Source: Polynucleobacter sp. 30F-ANTBAC
GTDB lineage: Bacteria > Pseudomonadota > Gammaproteobacteria > Burkholderiales > Burkholderiaceae
Reading direction: 5' to 3'
Assembly (NCBI RefSeq): GCF_018882385.1
Contig: NZ_JACVON010000002.1
Span: 124,001-188,000, forward strand
Length of the DNA: 64,000 bases
The notes under the pieces were generated by a model that made no database searches, was not told the origin of the DNA, and worked only from the letters and a program-made list of their open reading frames with translations. The stretch's first letter is position 1, and each line of letters opens with the position of its first letter. Positions 26,523-35,519 of this stretch are shown here, piece after piece. The position numbers and the translations under genes are program-made.

Positions 26523-28045
26523 AAAAACTTATCCTGATCCTAGGTGATCAGCTTCAGGAAGATAGCTCTGCTCTAATTGACTTTAATGCTGATCATGATG
26601 AAATTATCATGATCGAGTCTTCTGCAGAGGCTGAATACGTTTGGTCACACAAAGCTCGCATCGTACTATTTTTATCCGCGATGAGGCACTTTGCAGAGCA
26701 CTTGAATAAGAAAGGCTTCCCTCTTTCTTATTACAAAGAAAATAAACAAACAATAGTTGATGTATTGGCTCAACATATCAAGAAGCATTCAATCACTCAT
26801 TTGATATGTGTCGAGCCTGGCGAGGTTCGTCTAAGAGATGCGTTAATGGACTTAGCTCATGAGTTAAGCATTCATTTGGAGCTCAGGCCTGACACCCACT
26901 TTTATTGCGGCACGAAAGAGTTTTCAGACTGGGCTGGTGATAAAAAAGAATTGCGACTTGAATATTTTTATCGTTATATGAGGAAAAAGCATCAGGTATT
27001 GATGCAAGAAAATGGAGAGCCAGAGGGCAATTGTTGGAATTACGATCAGGAAAATAGAAAGCCATATTCTAAAAAAGGTCCTGGTTTAATTGTTGAGCCA
27101 CTTTGGTTTGAGCCTGACTCCATAACAAAAGACGTTATTACATACGTTGAAAAAGAATATGAAGATCATCCAGGAAGCCTTAATCAGTTTAAATGGCCGG
27201 TGACTAGACAAGATGCATTGCTAGCACTCGACCATTTCATTGAACATCGACTTGATCATTTTGGGACACACCAAGATGCTATGTGGACTAAAACCCCATT
27301 TGGTTGGCATTCTATTATTTCCAGCTCACTTAATTTAAAGCTGATAAGTCCTAAGGAGGTTGTTCAAGCAGCTCTCAATAAATGGGAAAGAAATCCAGAC
27401 CTCTTAAGTTCAATTGAGGGATTTATCAGGCAGATAGTTGGCTGGCGAGAGTTTGTGCGCGGCATCTATTATTTAGATATGCCAAAAATGGCAATAGATA
27501 ATCACTACAACCATCAGCGCAAGTTGCCGAAATGGTACTGGACGGGTGATACCAAAATGGCTTGCATGAAAGATGCCATTGATCAAACTTTAGAGCATGG
27601 CTATGCTCATCATATTCAGCGATTAATGATCACTGGCAACTTTGCCTTGTTGGCAGAGCTGGTGCCTCAGGAGGTTTGCGCTTGGTATTTGGCGGTATAT
27701 GTTGATGCAATAGAGTGGGTAGAACTACCAAACACCGCAGGCATGGCGTTATTTGCCAATGGCGGAAGATTTACAAGTAAGCCGTATGTCGCAAGTGGCG
27801 CTTATGTAAAAAGAATGAGTAATTACTGCCAATCTTGCAGCTACAAGAGTGAGGTTCGTTATGGTGAAGATGCATGCCCTATGACCACTTTGTACTGGAA
27901 TTTTTTACTCAAGCATCAATCGTCTTTTGAAAAGAATCCAAGAACGAAGTTAATGGTGGTTAATTTGAAGAAGATTGCTGCCGAAGACCAAGTTTTAATT
28001 GCTGAACATGCTGAAAAGATTCTGAATGATCTAGAGGTTGTTTAG
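26519..28045 (+). CDS. photolyase/cryptochrome-related protein, FeS-BCP type
   Basis: The 508-residue protein belongs to the COG3046 branch of photolyase-related flavoproteins, including the (6-4) photolyase PhrB and CryB. It begins KKLILILGDQL, contains the FAD-domain stretch RQIVGWREFVRG and GNFALLAEL, and near the C-terminus has NYCQSC followed by DACP, the cysteines expected to bind a 4Fe-4S cluster. The start is TTG at 26519, overlapping the regulator stop by four bases (TTGA), so the pair is coupled. It probably repairs (6-4) photoproducts or acts as a light sensor. Confidence 0.9.
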   Translation: MKKLILILGDQLQEDSSALIDFNADHDEIIMIESSAEAEYVWSHKARIVLFLSAMRHFAEHLNKKGFPLSYYKENKQTIVDVLAQHIKKHSITHLICVEPGEVRLRDALMDLAHELSIHLELRPDTHFYCGTKEFSDWAGDKKELRLEYFYRYMRKKHQVLMQENGEPEGNCWNYDQENRKPYSKKGPGLIVEPLWFEPDSITKDVITYVEKEYEDHPGSLNQFKWPVTRQDALLALDHFIEHRLDHFGTHQDAMWTKTPFGWHSIISSSLNLKLISPKEVVQAALNKWERNPDLLSSIEGFIRQIVGWREFVRGIYYLDMPKMAIDNHYNHQRKLPKWYWTGDTKMACMKDAIDQTLEHGYAHHIQRLMITGNFALLAELVPQEVCAWYLAVYVDAIEWVELPNTAGMALFANGGRFTSKPYVASGAYVKRMSNYCQSCSYKSEVRYGEDACPMTTLYWNFLLKHQSSFEKNPRTKLMVVNLKKIAAEDQVLIAEHAEKILNDLEVV

Positions 28046-28063
28046 TCGGGTAATATCTAGCTT

Positions 28064-28567
28064 ATGACAAATGTAGAATTTCCAAACCTATCAGCCCCCA
28101 GCTTTGAAGTAAAAATCTGTTCACAAGAAGATTTGCAAGAAAAGCTAAGCAAATTACCCAAACCTATTGTTTTTACAAATGGAGTCTTTGACTTATTGCA
28201 CCGGGGGCATGTTAGCTATCTTGCCCAAGCAAGAAGCCTCGGTAAAAGTTTAATTGTTGGAATTAATACGGATGCTTCTGTTCGGATGTTGGGGAAAGGG
28301 GATGATCGACCTCTCAATGCCGAGGCTGATCGCTTGGCATTATTAGCCGCTCTTGAGTCAGTCGATTTGGTTGTTCTTTTTTCTGAGCAAACCCCGGTTG
28401 AGCTCATTGCTCAAATTAAGCCGGATATTTATGTCAAGGGCGGTGACTATCAAATTGATACGCTTGCTGAAACTGCTCTAGTAAAAACATGGGGAGGCAA
28501 GGCTTATGCCATTCCATTTATACATGATCGCTCAACCACAGCTTTATTGAGAAAAATTAGATCCTGA
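28064..28567 (+). CDS. hldC: heptose 1-phosphate adenylyltransferase (HldE C-terminal type)
   Basis: The 167-residue nucleotidyltransferase activates D-glycero-beta-D-manno-heptose 1-phosphate with ATP to give ADP-heptose for lipopolysaccharide core. The HxGH motif is HRGH in FTNGVFDLLHRGHVSYL; GINTDASVRMLGKG and IYVKGGDY match the RfaE domain II family. It is a stand-alone adenylyltransferase without the fused kinase domain, as in many Betaproteobacteria. The 3' end overlaps the small convergent gene by 24 bases. Confidence 0.92.
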   Translation: MTNVEFPNLSAPSFEVKICSQEDLQEKLSKLPKPIVFTNGVFDLLHRGHVSYLAQARSLGKSLIVGINTDASVRMLGKGDDRPLNAEADRLALLAALESVDLVVLFSEQTPVELIAQIKPDIYVKGGDYQIDTLAETALVKTWGGKAYAIPFIHDRSTTALLRKIRS

Positions 28568-28759
28568 ACTGGCTGGTCCGGTCACCTTTAAGTTTGGTGG
28601 CGCTTGATTGGATAAGTTTGTTTTATCACTTCCAGAATTTTCAAACCATGTGTTAATGGTTTTTTGTGAGTCAAGTGGCGAGATAAGAATCAACCCCCCC
28701 ATTGCCATTGCCGCACCACTTAAAAAAAATAAAAGTAAGTTCAATTTTTGATTCATCAT
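28544..28759 (-). CDS. small membrane protein following coaX
   Basis: The 71-residue frame begins directly after the coaX stop and has one hydrophobic segment (about residues 7-26, GAAMAMGGLILIS), then a polar Ser/Asn/Pro-rich tail. Two adjacent ATG codons are possible starts (28759, 28756). In related species a SPOR-type protein often follows coaX, and this could be a shortened counterpart, but no SPOR domain is present. It overlaps the heptose gene by 24 bases. Evidence is context and the tight junction only. Confidence 0.5.
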   Translation of the reverse strand: MMNQKLNLLLFFLSGAAMAMGGLILISPLDSQKTINTWFENSGSDKTNLSNQAPPNLKVTGPASSGSNFSQ

Positions 28760-29539
28760 CTAACTCTGTTGGTGCCAAGCCAGCAAACCTTTCAGCACTA
28801 AATTATCTTCATGATGCGCTTTGATATCTCTACTTTGATGATTGAGAAGATGGTGGGCATTGCCACCGCTCAATACAATCAGATCTAATGCAACACCATT
28901 CGTTTTGGCAAGTTGTTTTGCAACTTCAATTGCGCCTAATTGGCTAGAGAGAATGCCAAATTCAATAGCTGACCGAGTGTCTACCCCTATTCCTAAGGTC
29001 AATTGATTGGCTATCGCCAAACCCTCAATTCTCAAACCTTGTGTGCCCTGGGTTAAGGAATCTTGCATTAAAGAAAAACCAGGCAGGATCCAGCCGCCAA
29101 GGTGGCGGGGTGATGAGGTCAAGATGTCGATGGTGGTTGCTGTTCCAGCCCCAACAATCAAAATATTTTTTTCTGGGAAAAGATGTTGGGCTGCAATGAC
29201 CATGGCTCTTCGATCGCTGCCGAGTTTTATTGGATCAAGATAATCGGTGCTTATTTTTTCTATGAGAGCCAATCCATTGATTAAATGCCAGGTGGCAGCA
29301 GGATAGGCTTCTTGAAAGGTGGTTTTAATTAGTTGAGTCTGTTCTATTGAAATAACACTAGAGCAAATAATTTGATCAATCTGCCATGATTTTTGTGAAC
29401 ACAATTCAATTAGATTGGACGGGGATTGATGTGAAATAAATCCATGGTCACTAAACTGTAACTCGCTATTAAGGTCTTGATTTTCAACCAAAGCCCATTT
29501 AAGTCGTGTGTTACCAATATCAATTAATAAAATACTCAT
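28760..29539 (-). CDS. coaX: type III pantothenate kinase
   Basis: The 259-residue enzyme phosphorylates pantothenate, the first step of coenzyme A synthesis. Acetate-kinase-fold motifs are clear: DIGNTRLKWAL at the start, LGSDRRAMVIAA, and VGAGTATTIDILT. It overlaps the birA stop by four bases, the standard birA-coaX pair of Burkholderiales. Length is normal. Confidence 0.95.
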   Translation of the reverse strand: MSILLIDIGNTRLKWALVENQDLNSELQFSDHGFISHQSPSNLIELCSQKSWQIDQIICSSVISIEQTQLIKTTFQEAYPAATWHLINGLALIEKISTDYLDPIKLGSDRRAMVIAAQHLFPEKNILIVGAGTATTIDILTSSPRHLGGWILPGFSLMQDSLTQGTQGLRIEGLAIANQLTLGIGVDTRSAIEFGILSSQLGAIEVAKQLAKTNGVALDLIVLSGGNAHHLLNHQSRDIKAHHEDNLVLKGLLAWHQQS

Positions 29540-30318
29540 GTTAGTGCTCTCAAAGATACGTCACCGCTAATAACTTTTTTAAGGCCCTCTGAAGTTTCAA
29601 TTAGCAAGACCCCATCGCTATCTACGCCCTTTTCAATCCCCTCGAATTGCAGTTGATTTTGTTGGTGTATTTGGCAGACCTTATTTTGATAGGCGTCCCA
29701 GTGATTCCATGTTTCTTGGAATGTCTTGAAAGAAGAGTTTTCAAATTTATCAATGACAAGACCAAGTTCTTTTAGTATCTCTAGCCAAATGATGTCTGCA
29801 TTCAATAGTTGAGGATCCACTAGATCTTCGAGACAGGCAACTTCCCTGCCAAGATGCTCTTCAAGAGCTTTTGTCTTGCTTAAGTTGAGGCCTATGCCAA
29901 TAATCAGCCAAGTTGGTTCGCCAGGCTTTAGTTGGCCGCCTTCAATCAACATGCCTGCCAGCTTTTTATTCTCTAGCAATACATCATTGGGCCACTTCAA
30001 CCCTAATTTTCTTTGGTGAAGGTCTTCAAGTGGAATCTGGGTTGCACGACTAATGCCATTTATAACAGCTAAGCCAATAGCCAAGCTTAAGCCCGATAGC
30101 TCTTGAATGGTCTTTGTAAATGGATAAGCTATTGAGAAGGTTAAGGTTTGATTGGGCGAACTCACCCAAGATCTACCCATTCTGCCTCTGCCGGCAGTCT
30201 GCTTTAGTGCTAAGCGTGCAATAGGCTCCCATAGAGAGTTGGCTCTCCAACGAGACATCAAGTCTTCATTGGTGGAAGTGCTCTCTTCCACACGCTCAAG
30301 AATCCAATTTATAGTCAT
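29536..30318 (-). CDS. birA: biotin-[acetyl-CoA-carboxylase] ligase
   Basis: The 260-residue enzyme attaches biotin to the carboxyl carrier protein of acetyl-CoA carboxylase. The biotin/ATP loop GRGRMGRSWVSSPNQTLTFS is present, with KWPNDVLLENKKLAGMLIEG further on. It begins almost at the catalytic domain and lacks the N-terminal helix-turn-helix of E. coli BirA, so it should not act as a repressor. It is the first gene of the birA-coaX operon. Confidence 0.95.
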   Translation of the reverse strand: MTINWILERVEESTSTNEDLMSRWRANSLWEPIARLALKQTAGRGRMGRSWVSSPNQTLTFSIAYPFTKTIQELSGLSLAIGLAVINGISRATQIPLEDLHQRKLGLKWPNDVLLENKKLAGMLIEGGQLKPGEPTWLIIGIGLNLSKTKALEEHLGREVACLEDLVDPQLLNADIIWLEILKELGLVIDKFENSSFKTFQETWNHWDAYQNKVCQIHQQNQLQFEGIEKGVDSDGVLLIETSEGLKKVISGDVSLRALT

Positions 30319-30344
30319 TTCAATATTGTAGGTACTATGTGCAT

Positions 30345-31433
30345 ATGTCTGATTATTTTCAACGACCTCAACGACTCCCTTGGCCAGATTTACCTATGCC
30401 AACTGCTAGGATAGCCTCACTGGTCTATATCTTGTTAATTATTTATGCGAGCATCTTCCCCTTTAACTTTAACTTTGGGGTCGGCTCAGCGGCGCTAGAT
30501 TGGATTGACGCCCCCATTCCGAGATATATCACTTCATTTGATGTCTTTACCAATATTTTGGGTTATTTGCCTTTGGGGTTTTTAACTGTTTTTGCCGTTT
30601 ATCCACGTTTGAAAGCATATAAGGCATTGGTTTTTGCGCTTTTGCTGGGGGGCATTCTTTCGGGGTCTTTAGAATCTTTGCAAACTTGGTTAACAACACG
30701 TATACCTAGTAATGTGGACTGGTGGGCAAATATCGGTGGCGCCACTTTGGGAGCGTTATTAGCTATGCCACTAGATCCAAAGTGGCTTTCTGGAAGTGGC
30801 TTTCAGCATCGGCGCATTGAGTGGTTTGGCTTGAGAACCAGTGGCATTATTTTATTGTTAGCTTTTCCATTTGCTCAGATTTACCCTCAATCAGCTTGGT
30901 TAGCCATGGGGGATTGGGGTGGTGTGTGGGTGAGCAAGTCCCTTTGGAAGGACAGTTTCAATTTTGCGGGCTTAGAGATTGCGACGACCATGCTTGCTTG
31001 GCTTGGTGCTGGATGCTCTCTGGCGCTCGCGATGCGGTCAAGAGCCCCTAAAGTGAGAATTTTATTAATGCTCTTGGTTTTTACGATTATCTTAAAAGCG
31101 TTATTTTCTGGAATCCAATTTGGGGTAGAAAGAAGCTTCTTATGGTTAACGCCATCCGCACTTTGGGGCATGATTTTTTCAAGCTTAATTTTGATAGCTA
31201 TCTTGCAGCTCAAAAATAAGTGGTTATATCTTTTTGCCATTCTCAGTTTGATTGGGATGATTTTGTTACTGAATCTCTTCCCTAAGAACCCTTACTACAC
31301 TGCTACTATTCAAGAGTGGCGCCATGGGCGATTGATACATTTCAATCATTTAATGGCCTGGCTTGCATGGATTTGGCCGATTGGGGCAGCTTTATCGATG
31401 ATCAAAGGTTTAAAGCGATCTAAATCTATATAA
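30345..31433 (+). CDS. VanZ-like family membrane protein
   Basis: The 362-residue protein has about nine transmembrane segments. The first third matches VanZ-like proteins: YASIFPFNFNF, then DVFTNILGYLPLGFL, and SLESLQTWLTTRIPSNVDWWANIGGATLGAL. The rest is a membrane extension without recognised motifs, so it is longer than typical VanZ proteins. ATG 30345 is chosen; a GTG two codons earlier is possible and no strong ribosome site is seen. The function is unknown. Confidence 0.82.
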   Translation: MSDYFQRPQRLPWPDLPMPTARIASLVYILLIIYASIFPFNFNFGVGSAALDWIDAPIPRYITSFDVFTNILGYLPLGFLTVFAVYPRLKAYKALVFALLLGGILSGSLESLQTWLTTRIPSNVDWWANIGGATLGALLAMPLDPKWLSGSGFQHRRIEWFGLRTSGIILLLAFPFAQIYPQSAWLAMGDWGGVWVSKSLWKDSFNFAGLEIATTMLAWLGAGCSLALAMRSRAPKVRILLMLLVFTIILKALFSGIQFGVERSFLWLTPSALWGMIFSSLILIAILQLKNKWLYLFAILSLIGMILLLNLFPKNPYYTATIQEWRHGRLIHFNHLMAWLAWIWPIGAALSMIKGLKRSKSI

Positions 31434-31441
31434 TTTTGTTT

Positions 31442-31753
31442 ATGAGCTACTTTAAATACCATTTATTCTTTTGTTTAAATCAACGTGAAAACGGCAAAGA
31501 CTGTTGCGCACAGCACGGTGCCAACGAGCTATTTGAATACGCCAAAATTCGTTGTAAAGAATTAGGTTTATCCGGGGAAGGTAAAGTTCGCATCAATAAG
31601 GCAGGATGTTTGGATCGTTGCGCACATGGTCCTGCGATGGTGGTCTACCCAGAGGCTATTTGGTATACAGCAGTCGATAAAAGTGACATTGATGAAATCA
31701 TTAATGAGCACTTTATAAAAGGTTGTGCGGTTGATCGTTTAAGGATCGAGTAA
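31442..31753 (+). CDS. thioredoxin-like [2Fe-2S] ferredoxin (COG3411)
   Basis: The 103-residue protein carries the cysteine set of thioredoxin-fold ferredoxins: FFCLNQ, DCCAQHG, then AGCLDRCAHGPAMVVYPE. It should bind one 2Fe-2S cluster and act as an electron carrier of unknown partner. ATG 31442 is the likely start. It is followed directly (TAAGTG) by the hydrolase gene, so the ferredoxin, hydrolase, DUF493 and lip genes form one run. Confidence 0.88.
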   Translation: MSYFKYHLFFCLNQRENGKDCCAQHGANELFEYAKIRCKELGLSGEGKVRINKAGCLDRCAHGPAMVVYPEAIWYTAVDKSDIDEIINEHFIKGCAVDRLRIE

Positions 31754-32473
31754 GTGAACCGAACCATTAAGATTCACTTTCAAGGGCCAGCGGGTTTAAT
31801 TGAAGCATCCCTGGATCTTCCAGAAGCAATCAAACATCAACCGGCAAGCTATCGTCCGAGGGGTATTGCCTTGGTGGCACATCCGCATCCTTTGCTTGGT
31901 GGCACGATGGACAATAAGGTGGCGCAAACATTAGCTAGAACTTTTGCGCAATTAGGGTACGTTACGCTAAGACCAAACTTTAGAGGTGTTGGATCTAGTG
32001 AAGGTGTGCACGATGATGGTCGAGGTGAGGCACAAGATCTCATCGCCATCATTGCTTGGATGCGAGATTCATTTAGCTGGGCTGGTATACCTGAGCTTGA
32101 GGGCCAAGCTTGGCCAGAATTAGTTGGAGAGCTGCCTTTAGCAATGGCTGGATTTTCTTTTGGTAGTTATGTCAGCAGTCATGTGGTTAGTCATCTCAAT
32201 GAGATGGGCGGGGCGCCAGAGCGTTTGATCATGGTGGGGTCTGCGACATCGAAGTGGGATGTTGCACCGGTTCCCAAAAATACCATCGTGATTCATGGTG
32301 AGGTGGATGATGTCATTCCGTTAAGCAGTGTGATTGATTGGGCAAGACCTCAAGAACTAACTGTTCAAGTCATCCCTGGCGCAGATCATTTTTTTCATCG
32401 CAAACTGCATTGCATCAGAGACTTGATCTTGAGTGCATGGCATGGCCAGCCAGATCCTAGTCAAGGAGCGTAA
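31754..32473 (+). CDS. alpha/beta hydrolase (COG2945 type)
   Basis: The 239-residue protein starts at GTG 31754 directly after the ferredoxin stop. It shows the COG2945 layout: VAHPHPLLGGTMDNKVAQTLA, RPNFRGVGSSEG, a nucleophile elbow GFSFGSYV, IHGEVDDVIP with the acid, and GADHFFH with the catalytic His. The substrate is unknown. The 3' end carries the AAGGAG ribosome site of the next gene. Confidence 0.9.
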   Translation: MNRTIKIHFQGPAGLIEASLDLPEAIKHQPASYRPRGIALVAHPHPLLGGTMDNKVAQTLARTFAQLGYVTLRPNFRGVGSSEGVHDDGRGEAQDLIAIIAWMRDSFSWAGIPELEGQAWPELVGELPLAMAGFSFGSYVSSHVVSHLNEMGGAPERLIMVGSATSKWDVAPVPKNTIVIHGEVDDVIPLSSVIDWARPQELTVQVIPGADHFFHRKLHCIRDLILSAWHGQPDPSQGA

Positions 32474-32474
32474 T

Positions 32475-32747
32475 TTGGATATCCCAAAAGAAGAATCTCT
32501 GATTAAGTACCCGTGCGACTTTCCAATTAAAGTGATGGGTAAGGCTGTGGATGGTTATGAGGCAGCCATTGAGCGATTGGTTTTAAATTTCGATCCTGCA
32601 TTTAATGTGGGAACCATTGAACGTAGACCATCTAAAAATGGTAATTACTTAGGTTTAACTGTCACAGTGAGGGTCACGAGTCGAGAGCAGTTAGACGAGT
32701 TATACCGAACTCTTTCAACTCACCCGATGGTGAGTGTTGTTTTATAA
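32475..32747 (+). CDS. DUF493 family protein (YbeD-like)
   Basis: The 90-residue protein matches the DUF493/YbeD family: SLIKYPCDFPIKVMGK, then EAAIERLVLNFDPAF, and TVTVRVTSREQLDELYRTLSTHPMVSVVL, an ACT-like ferredoxin fold. I choose TTG 32475 because AAGGAG lies at 32463-32468 with six-base spacing, although the frame is open to 32433. The gene next to lipB is a conserved arrangement from E. coli to Betaproteobacteria and suggests a link to lipoate metabolism or its regulation. Confidence 0.9.
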   Translation: MDIPKEESLIKYPCDFPIKVMGKAVDGYEAAIERLVLNFDPAFNVGTIERRPSKNGNYLGLTVTVRVTSREQLDELYRTLSTHPMVSVVL

Positions 32748-33395
32748 ATGAGCGATATTATTTTTCGTCATTTGGGGCGGCAAGATTATCTGCCTACCTA
32801 TGAAGCGATGAAAAATTTTACGGCTGAGCGTACTAATGAAACGCCGGATGAAATATGGGTTCTAGAGCACCCACCGGTTTATACATTAGGCCAAGCTGGG
32901 GATCCCATACACTTATTAGACCCTAGCGTTGAAATCCCTTTAATTTCAATTGATCGTGGTGGGCAAATTACATTTCATGGTCCAGGCCAAATTGTTGTTT
33001 ATCTTTTGTTGGATTTGCGTCGTCGCCATCTTTTTGTTCGCGATTTGGTCGCTAAGATTGAGCAAGCGATCATTGATACCTTGTTGGATGTCGGCATTGT
33101 TGGCGAACGCCAACCCGGAGCTCCTGGAATTTACTTGGCCAAACAGTCTTCTATCTCCTCGGAATTTGTGGGTGCAAAAATAGCGGCCCTGGGTCTAAAA
33201 ATTACAAAACAGTGTAGTTATCATGGTTTAGCTCTCAATGTAGATATGGATTTAAGCCCATTTTCAGCCATCAACCCTTGTGGCTACGAGGGTTTAAAGA
33301 CGATTGATCTGCGCTCCTTGGGAGTGAGCGACAATAGCGATATTGTGGCTAAATATTTATTAGGCCATTTATCTCAACAATTAGAGGTGCAGTGA
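32748..33395 (+). CDS. lipB: octanoyltransferase LipB
   Basis: The 215-residue enzyme transfers octanoyl groups from acyl carrier protein to lipoyl domains. The motif [16 protein letters not shown] is diagnostic; the catalytic Lys lies in [11 protein letters not shown] and the catalytic Cys in NPCGYEGL. It directly follows DUF493 (stop then ATG) and overlaps lipA by one base. Confidence 0.96.
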   Translation: MSDIIFRHLGRQDYLPTYEAMKNFTAERTNETPDEIWVLEHPPVYTLGQAGDPIHLLDPSVEIPLISIDRGGQITFHGPGQIVVYLLLDLRRRHLFVRDLVAKIEQAIIDTLLDVGIVGERQPGAPGIYLAKQSSISSEFVGAKIAALGLKITKQCSYHGLALNVDMDLSPFSAINPCGYEGLKTIDLRSLGVSDNSDIVAKYLLGHLSQQLEVQ

Positions 33396-34348
33396 TGACC
33401 AAGACCTACGATCCAAGTCAAAAACAAAAGTCTGCTGATAAGACTTCACGCATTCCTATCAAGATTGTGCCAATTGAAGAGGTTCTAAAAAAACCAGATT
33501 GGATCAGAGTTAAAGCGGCTTCTGGTAATTCCCGCTTCCATGAGATTAAAAAAATATTAAGAGAAAACCAATTGGTTACAGTTTGCGAAGAAGCCAGCTG
33601 CCCTAATATTGGTGAGTGTTTTGGCAAGGGTACGGCAACCTTTATGATTATGGGTGATAAATGCACCCGTCGTTGCCCATTCTGTGATGTCGGTCATGGG
33701 CGCCCAGACCCACTTGATCTTGATGAGCCACTCAATTTAGCGAAAACAATTGCAGCCCTTAAGTTGTCCTATGTGGTGATCACCAGTGTTGATCGTGATG
33801 ACCTACGAGATGGTGGCGCCCAGCATTTTGTTGATTGCATCACCAAAACTAATGAGCTCTCACCCAATACAAGTATTGAGGTTTTAGTGCCAGATTTCCG
33901 GGGCCGCCTAGAAAAAGCATTGGATATCTTTGCAGCAGGGTTGCCGCATGTGATGAATCACAATTTGGAAACCGTACCTCGTTTATATAAAGAGGCTCGA
34001 CCGGGTTCTGATTACATGCACTCTCTTAAGTTATTAAAAGACTTTAAAGCGATGTATCCCCATGTTTCAACTAAGAGTGGCCTAATGGTGGGTCTTGGCG
34101 AAACAGATGAAGAGATTTTGGAAGTCATGCGTGATATGCGTGAGCACAACATTGACATGCTAACTATCGGACAGTACTTGGCGCCTTCAGGGCATCATTT
34201 GCCGGTGCGTCGCTATGTACACCCAGATACATTTGCTATGTTTGAAAAAGAAGCTTATGCGATGGGCTTTACCCATGCTGCTGTTGGTGCGATGGTGCGA
34301 TCTAGTTACCACGCCGATGAGCAAGCCCAGAAAGCCGGCGCTGTTTAG
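33395..34348 (+). CDS. lipA: lipoyl synthase LipA
   Basis: The 317-residue radical SAM enzyme inserts two sulfurs into octanoyl-lipoyl domains. Both clusters are covered: the auxiliary cluster cysteines in [12 protein letters not shown] and the radical [12 protein letters not shown] choose ATG 33395, which shares one base with the lipB stop and has GAGG before it, over the GTG three bases upstream. Together with lipB this completes endogenous lipoylation. Confidence 0.96.
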   Translation: MTKTYDPSQKQKSADKTSRIPIKIVPIEEVLKKPDWIRVKAASGNSRFHEIKKILRENQLVTVCEEASCPNIGECFGKGTATFMIMGDKCTRRCPFCDVGHGRPDPLDLDEPLNLAKTIAALKLSYVVITSVDRDDLRDGGAQHFVDCITKTNELSPNTSIEVLVPDFRGRLEKALDIFAAGLPHVMNHNLETVPRLYKEARPGSDYMHSLKLLKDFKAMYPHVSTKSGLMVGLGETDEEILEVMRDMREHNIDMLTIGQYLAPSGHHLPVRRYVHPDTFAMFEKEAYAMGFTHAAVGAMVRSSYHADEQAQKAGAV

Positions 34349-34366
34349 ACGCGCACTTTAAGGGCA

Positions 34367-34405
34367 TTCAAAAATCTTTGGTTTATTCAGCCAAAGATTT
34401 TTGAA
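34367..34405. terminator. perfect 15-bp hairpin between lipA and the convergent tlpA-like gene
   Basis: TTCAAAAATCTTTGG (34367-34381) is perfectly inverted as CCAAAGATTTTTGAA (34391-34405) around a nine-base loop. The right arm encodes the last codons of the TlpA-like protein and its stop falls in the loop. There is no long T run outside the stem, so termination may be shared or weak. Confidence 0.65.
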
Positions 34406-34907
34406 TTAATTGGTGGAAAGCATCCCACTCTGGTTCACCAACATACCGCTTAATAATTTTCCCCTTTTTGTTAATTACCAAAGTTGTTGGTGTTAACTGA
34501 ATCTTTCCAAAGGCCTTAGCAACACTGCCATCCGAATCTAGGGCTACTTTGAATGGTAGTTTTCGTGTTTGTGCAAAGTTAACGACATACATTGGGGGGT
34601 CATAAGACATGGCCACAGCCATCAATTCCACACCATCAGCTTTGAACTTTTCATAAGTCTCTATTAGCTGAGGCATTTCTTTGACGCAAGAAGTGCAGCT
34701 GGTTGCCCAGAAATTAATAATCGTGACTTTATTTTTAAAGTCATCTTGCGTTAATACTTTTCCAGAAATCTCAGAGAGCTTGAAGTTGGGCATCGATTGC
34801 TGAGTATCTGATGAGCAACCGGCAAGGCTAAGGAAAAGAGTTAAGCTGCTAAGTAAAAACAAGCGCTTGGATTGACTAAATAAGCTGAAAAGGGTTTGAG
34901 TAGGCAT
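34383..34907 (-). CDS. TlpA/ResA-like thioredoxin lipoprotein
   Basis: The 174-residue protein has a lipoprotein signal (LFLSLAGC, lipidated Cys near 31) and a thioredoxin-like TlpA domain. The active site is CTSC in FWATSCTSCVKEMP, and TPTTLVI holds the cis-Pro. It probably reduces periplasmic thiols, for example in cytochrome c or oxidase assembly. It is divergent from the lipoprotein gene at 34919 with only 11 bases between the starts. Confidence 0.88.
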   Translation of the reverse strand: MPTQTLFSLFSQSKRLFLLSSLTLFLSLAGCSSDTQQSMPNFKLSEISGKVLTQDDFKNKVTIINFWATSCTSCVKEMPQLIETYEKFKADGVELMAVAMSYDPPMYVVNFAQTRKLPFKVALDSDGSVAKAFGKIQLTPTTLVINKKGKIIKRYVGEPEWDAFHQLIQKSLAE

Positions 34908-34918
34908 AATCGTATTTT

Positions 34919-35518
34919 ATGCAAAATACTATTTTTATGTTGATAAAGCGCCTTTTAGTTGCAATCGTATTATTTGCCAGCATGACTGCGTGCACACCTA
35001 CCTATGATTGGCGAACAGTACGTTCAGATGATTTGTTATATGAGGCCCTGTATCCAGGCAAGCCAAGCAGGGCTGAAAAGTCGATGTTGTTTCAAGGTCA
35101 AAAATTAACGATGACCATGGAAGCTGTAAAAGTTAAAGATGCTTTATATGCTGTTGGGGTTATTCAATTGCCGCCAGATCTCAAGTCGCTTAATTTATCA
35201 AATGACCTGATGTCATTTATTCAAACGGGCATGTTGAGTAATTTAAAAACTAATCAAGCTATTGTGGCCAAACCCATCATGATTAAAACTTATCAAGGAG
35301 AGTCTTTATCTGCGAGTGAGTGGGTCGTTGATGGTGTAGGGCCAGATCAACAGCGTCGTTTGATGCGTCTTCGTTTGGTGCAAAGAACTTTCCCTGATGG
35401 TTTGGTGCAGATTTACCAACAAAGTATTTTGCAGAGTTTAAATCATGAGCCTGCTCTAGAGAAGATCTTAAGTTCTGATGAGCACAGTATGTTTTTAACT
35501 GGATTTAAGCCTTATTAA
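34919..35518 (+). CDS. putative lipoprotein, unknown
   Basis: The 199-residue protein has a signal ending in the lipobox SMTAC at about residue 25. The mature part, beginning TPTYDWRTVRSDDLLYEALYPGKPSR, has a predicted beta-rich fold with no recognised domain. ATG 34919 is taken; ATG 34937 would leave a shorter signal and neither has a clear ribosome site. It is followed by an MFS transporter one base after its stop, so the two are probably cotranscribed. Confidence 0.75.
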   Translation: MQNTIFMLIKRLLVAIVLFASMTACTPTYDWRTVRSDDLLYEALYPGKPSRAEKSMLFQGQKLTMTMEAVKVKDALYAVGVIQLPPDLKSLNLSNDLMSFIQTGMLSNLKTNQAIVAKPIMIKTYQGESLSASEWVVDGVGPDQQRRLMRLRLVQRTFPDGLVQIYQQSILQSLNHEPALEKILSSDEHSMFLTGFKPY

Positions 35519-35519
35519 G

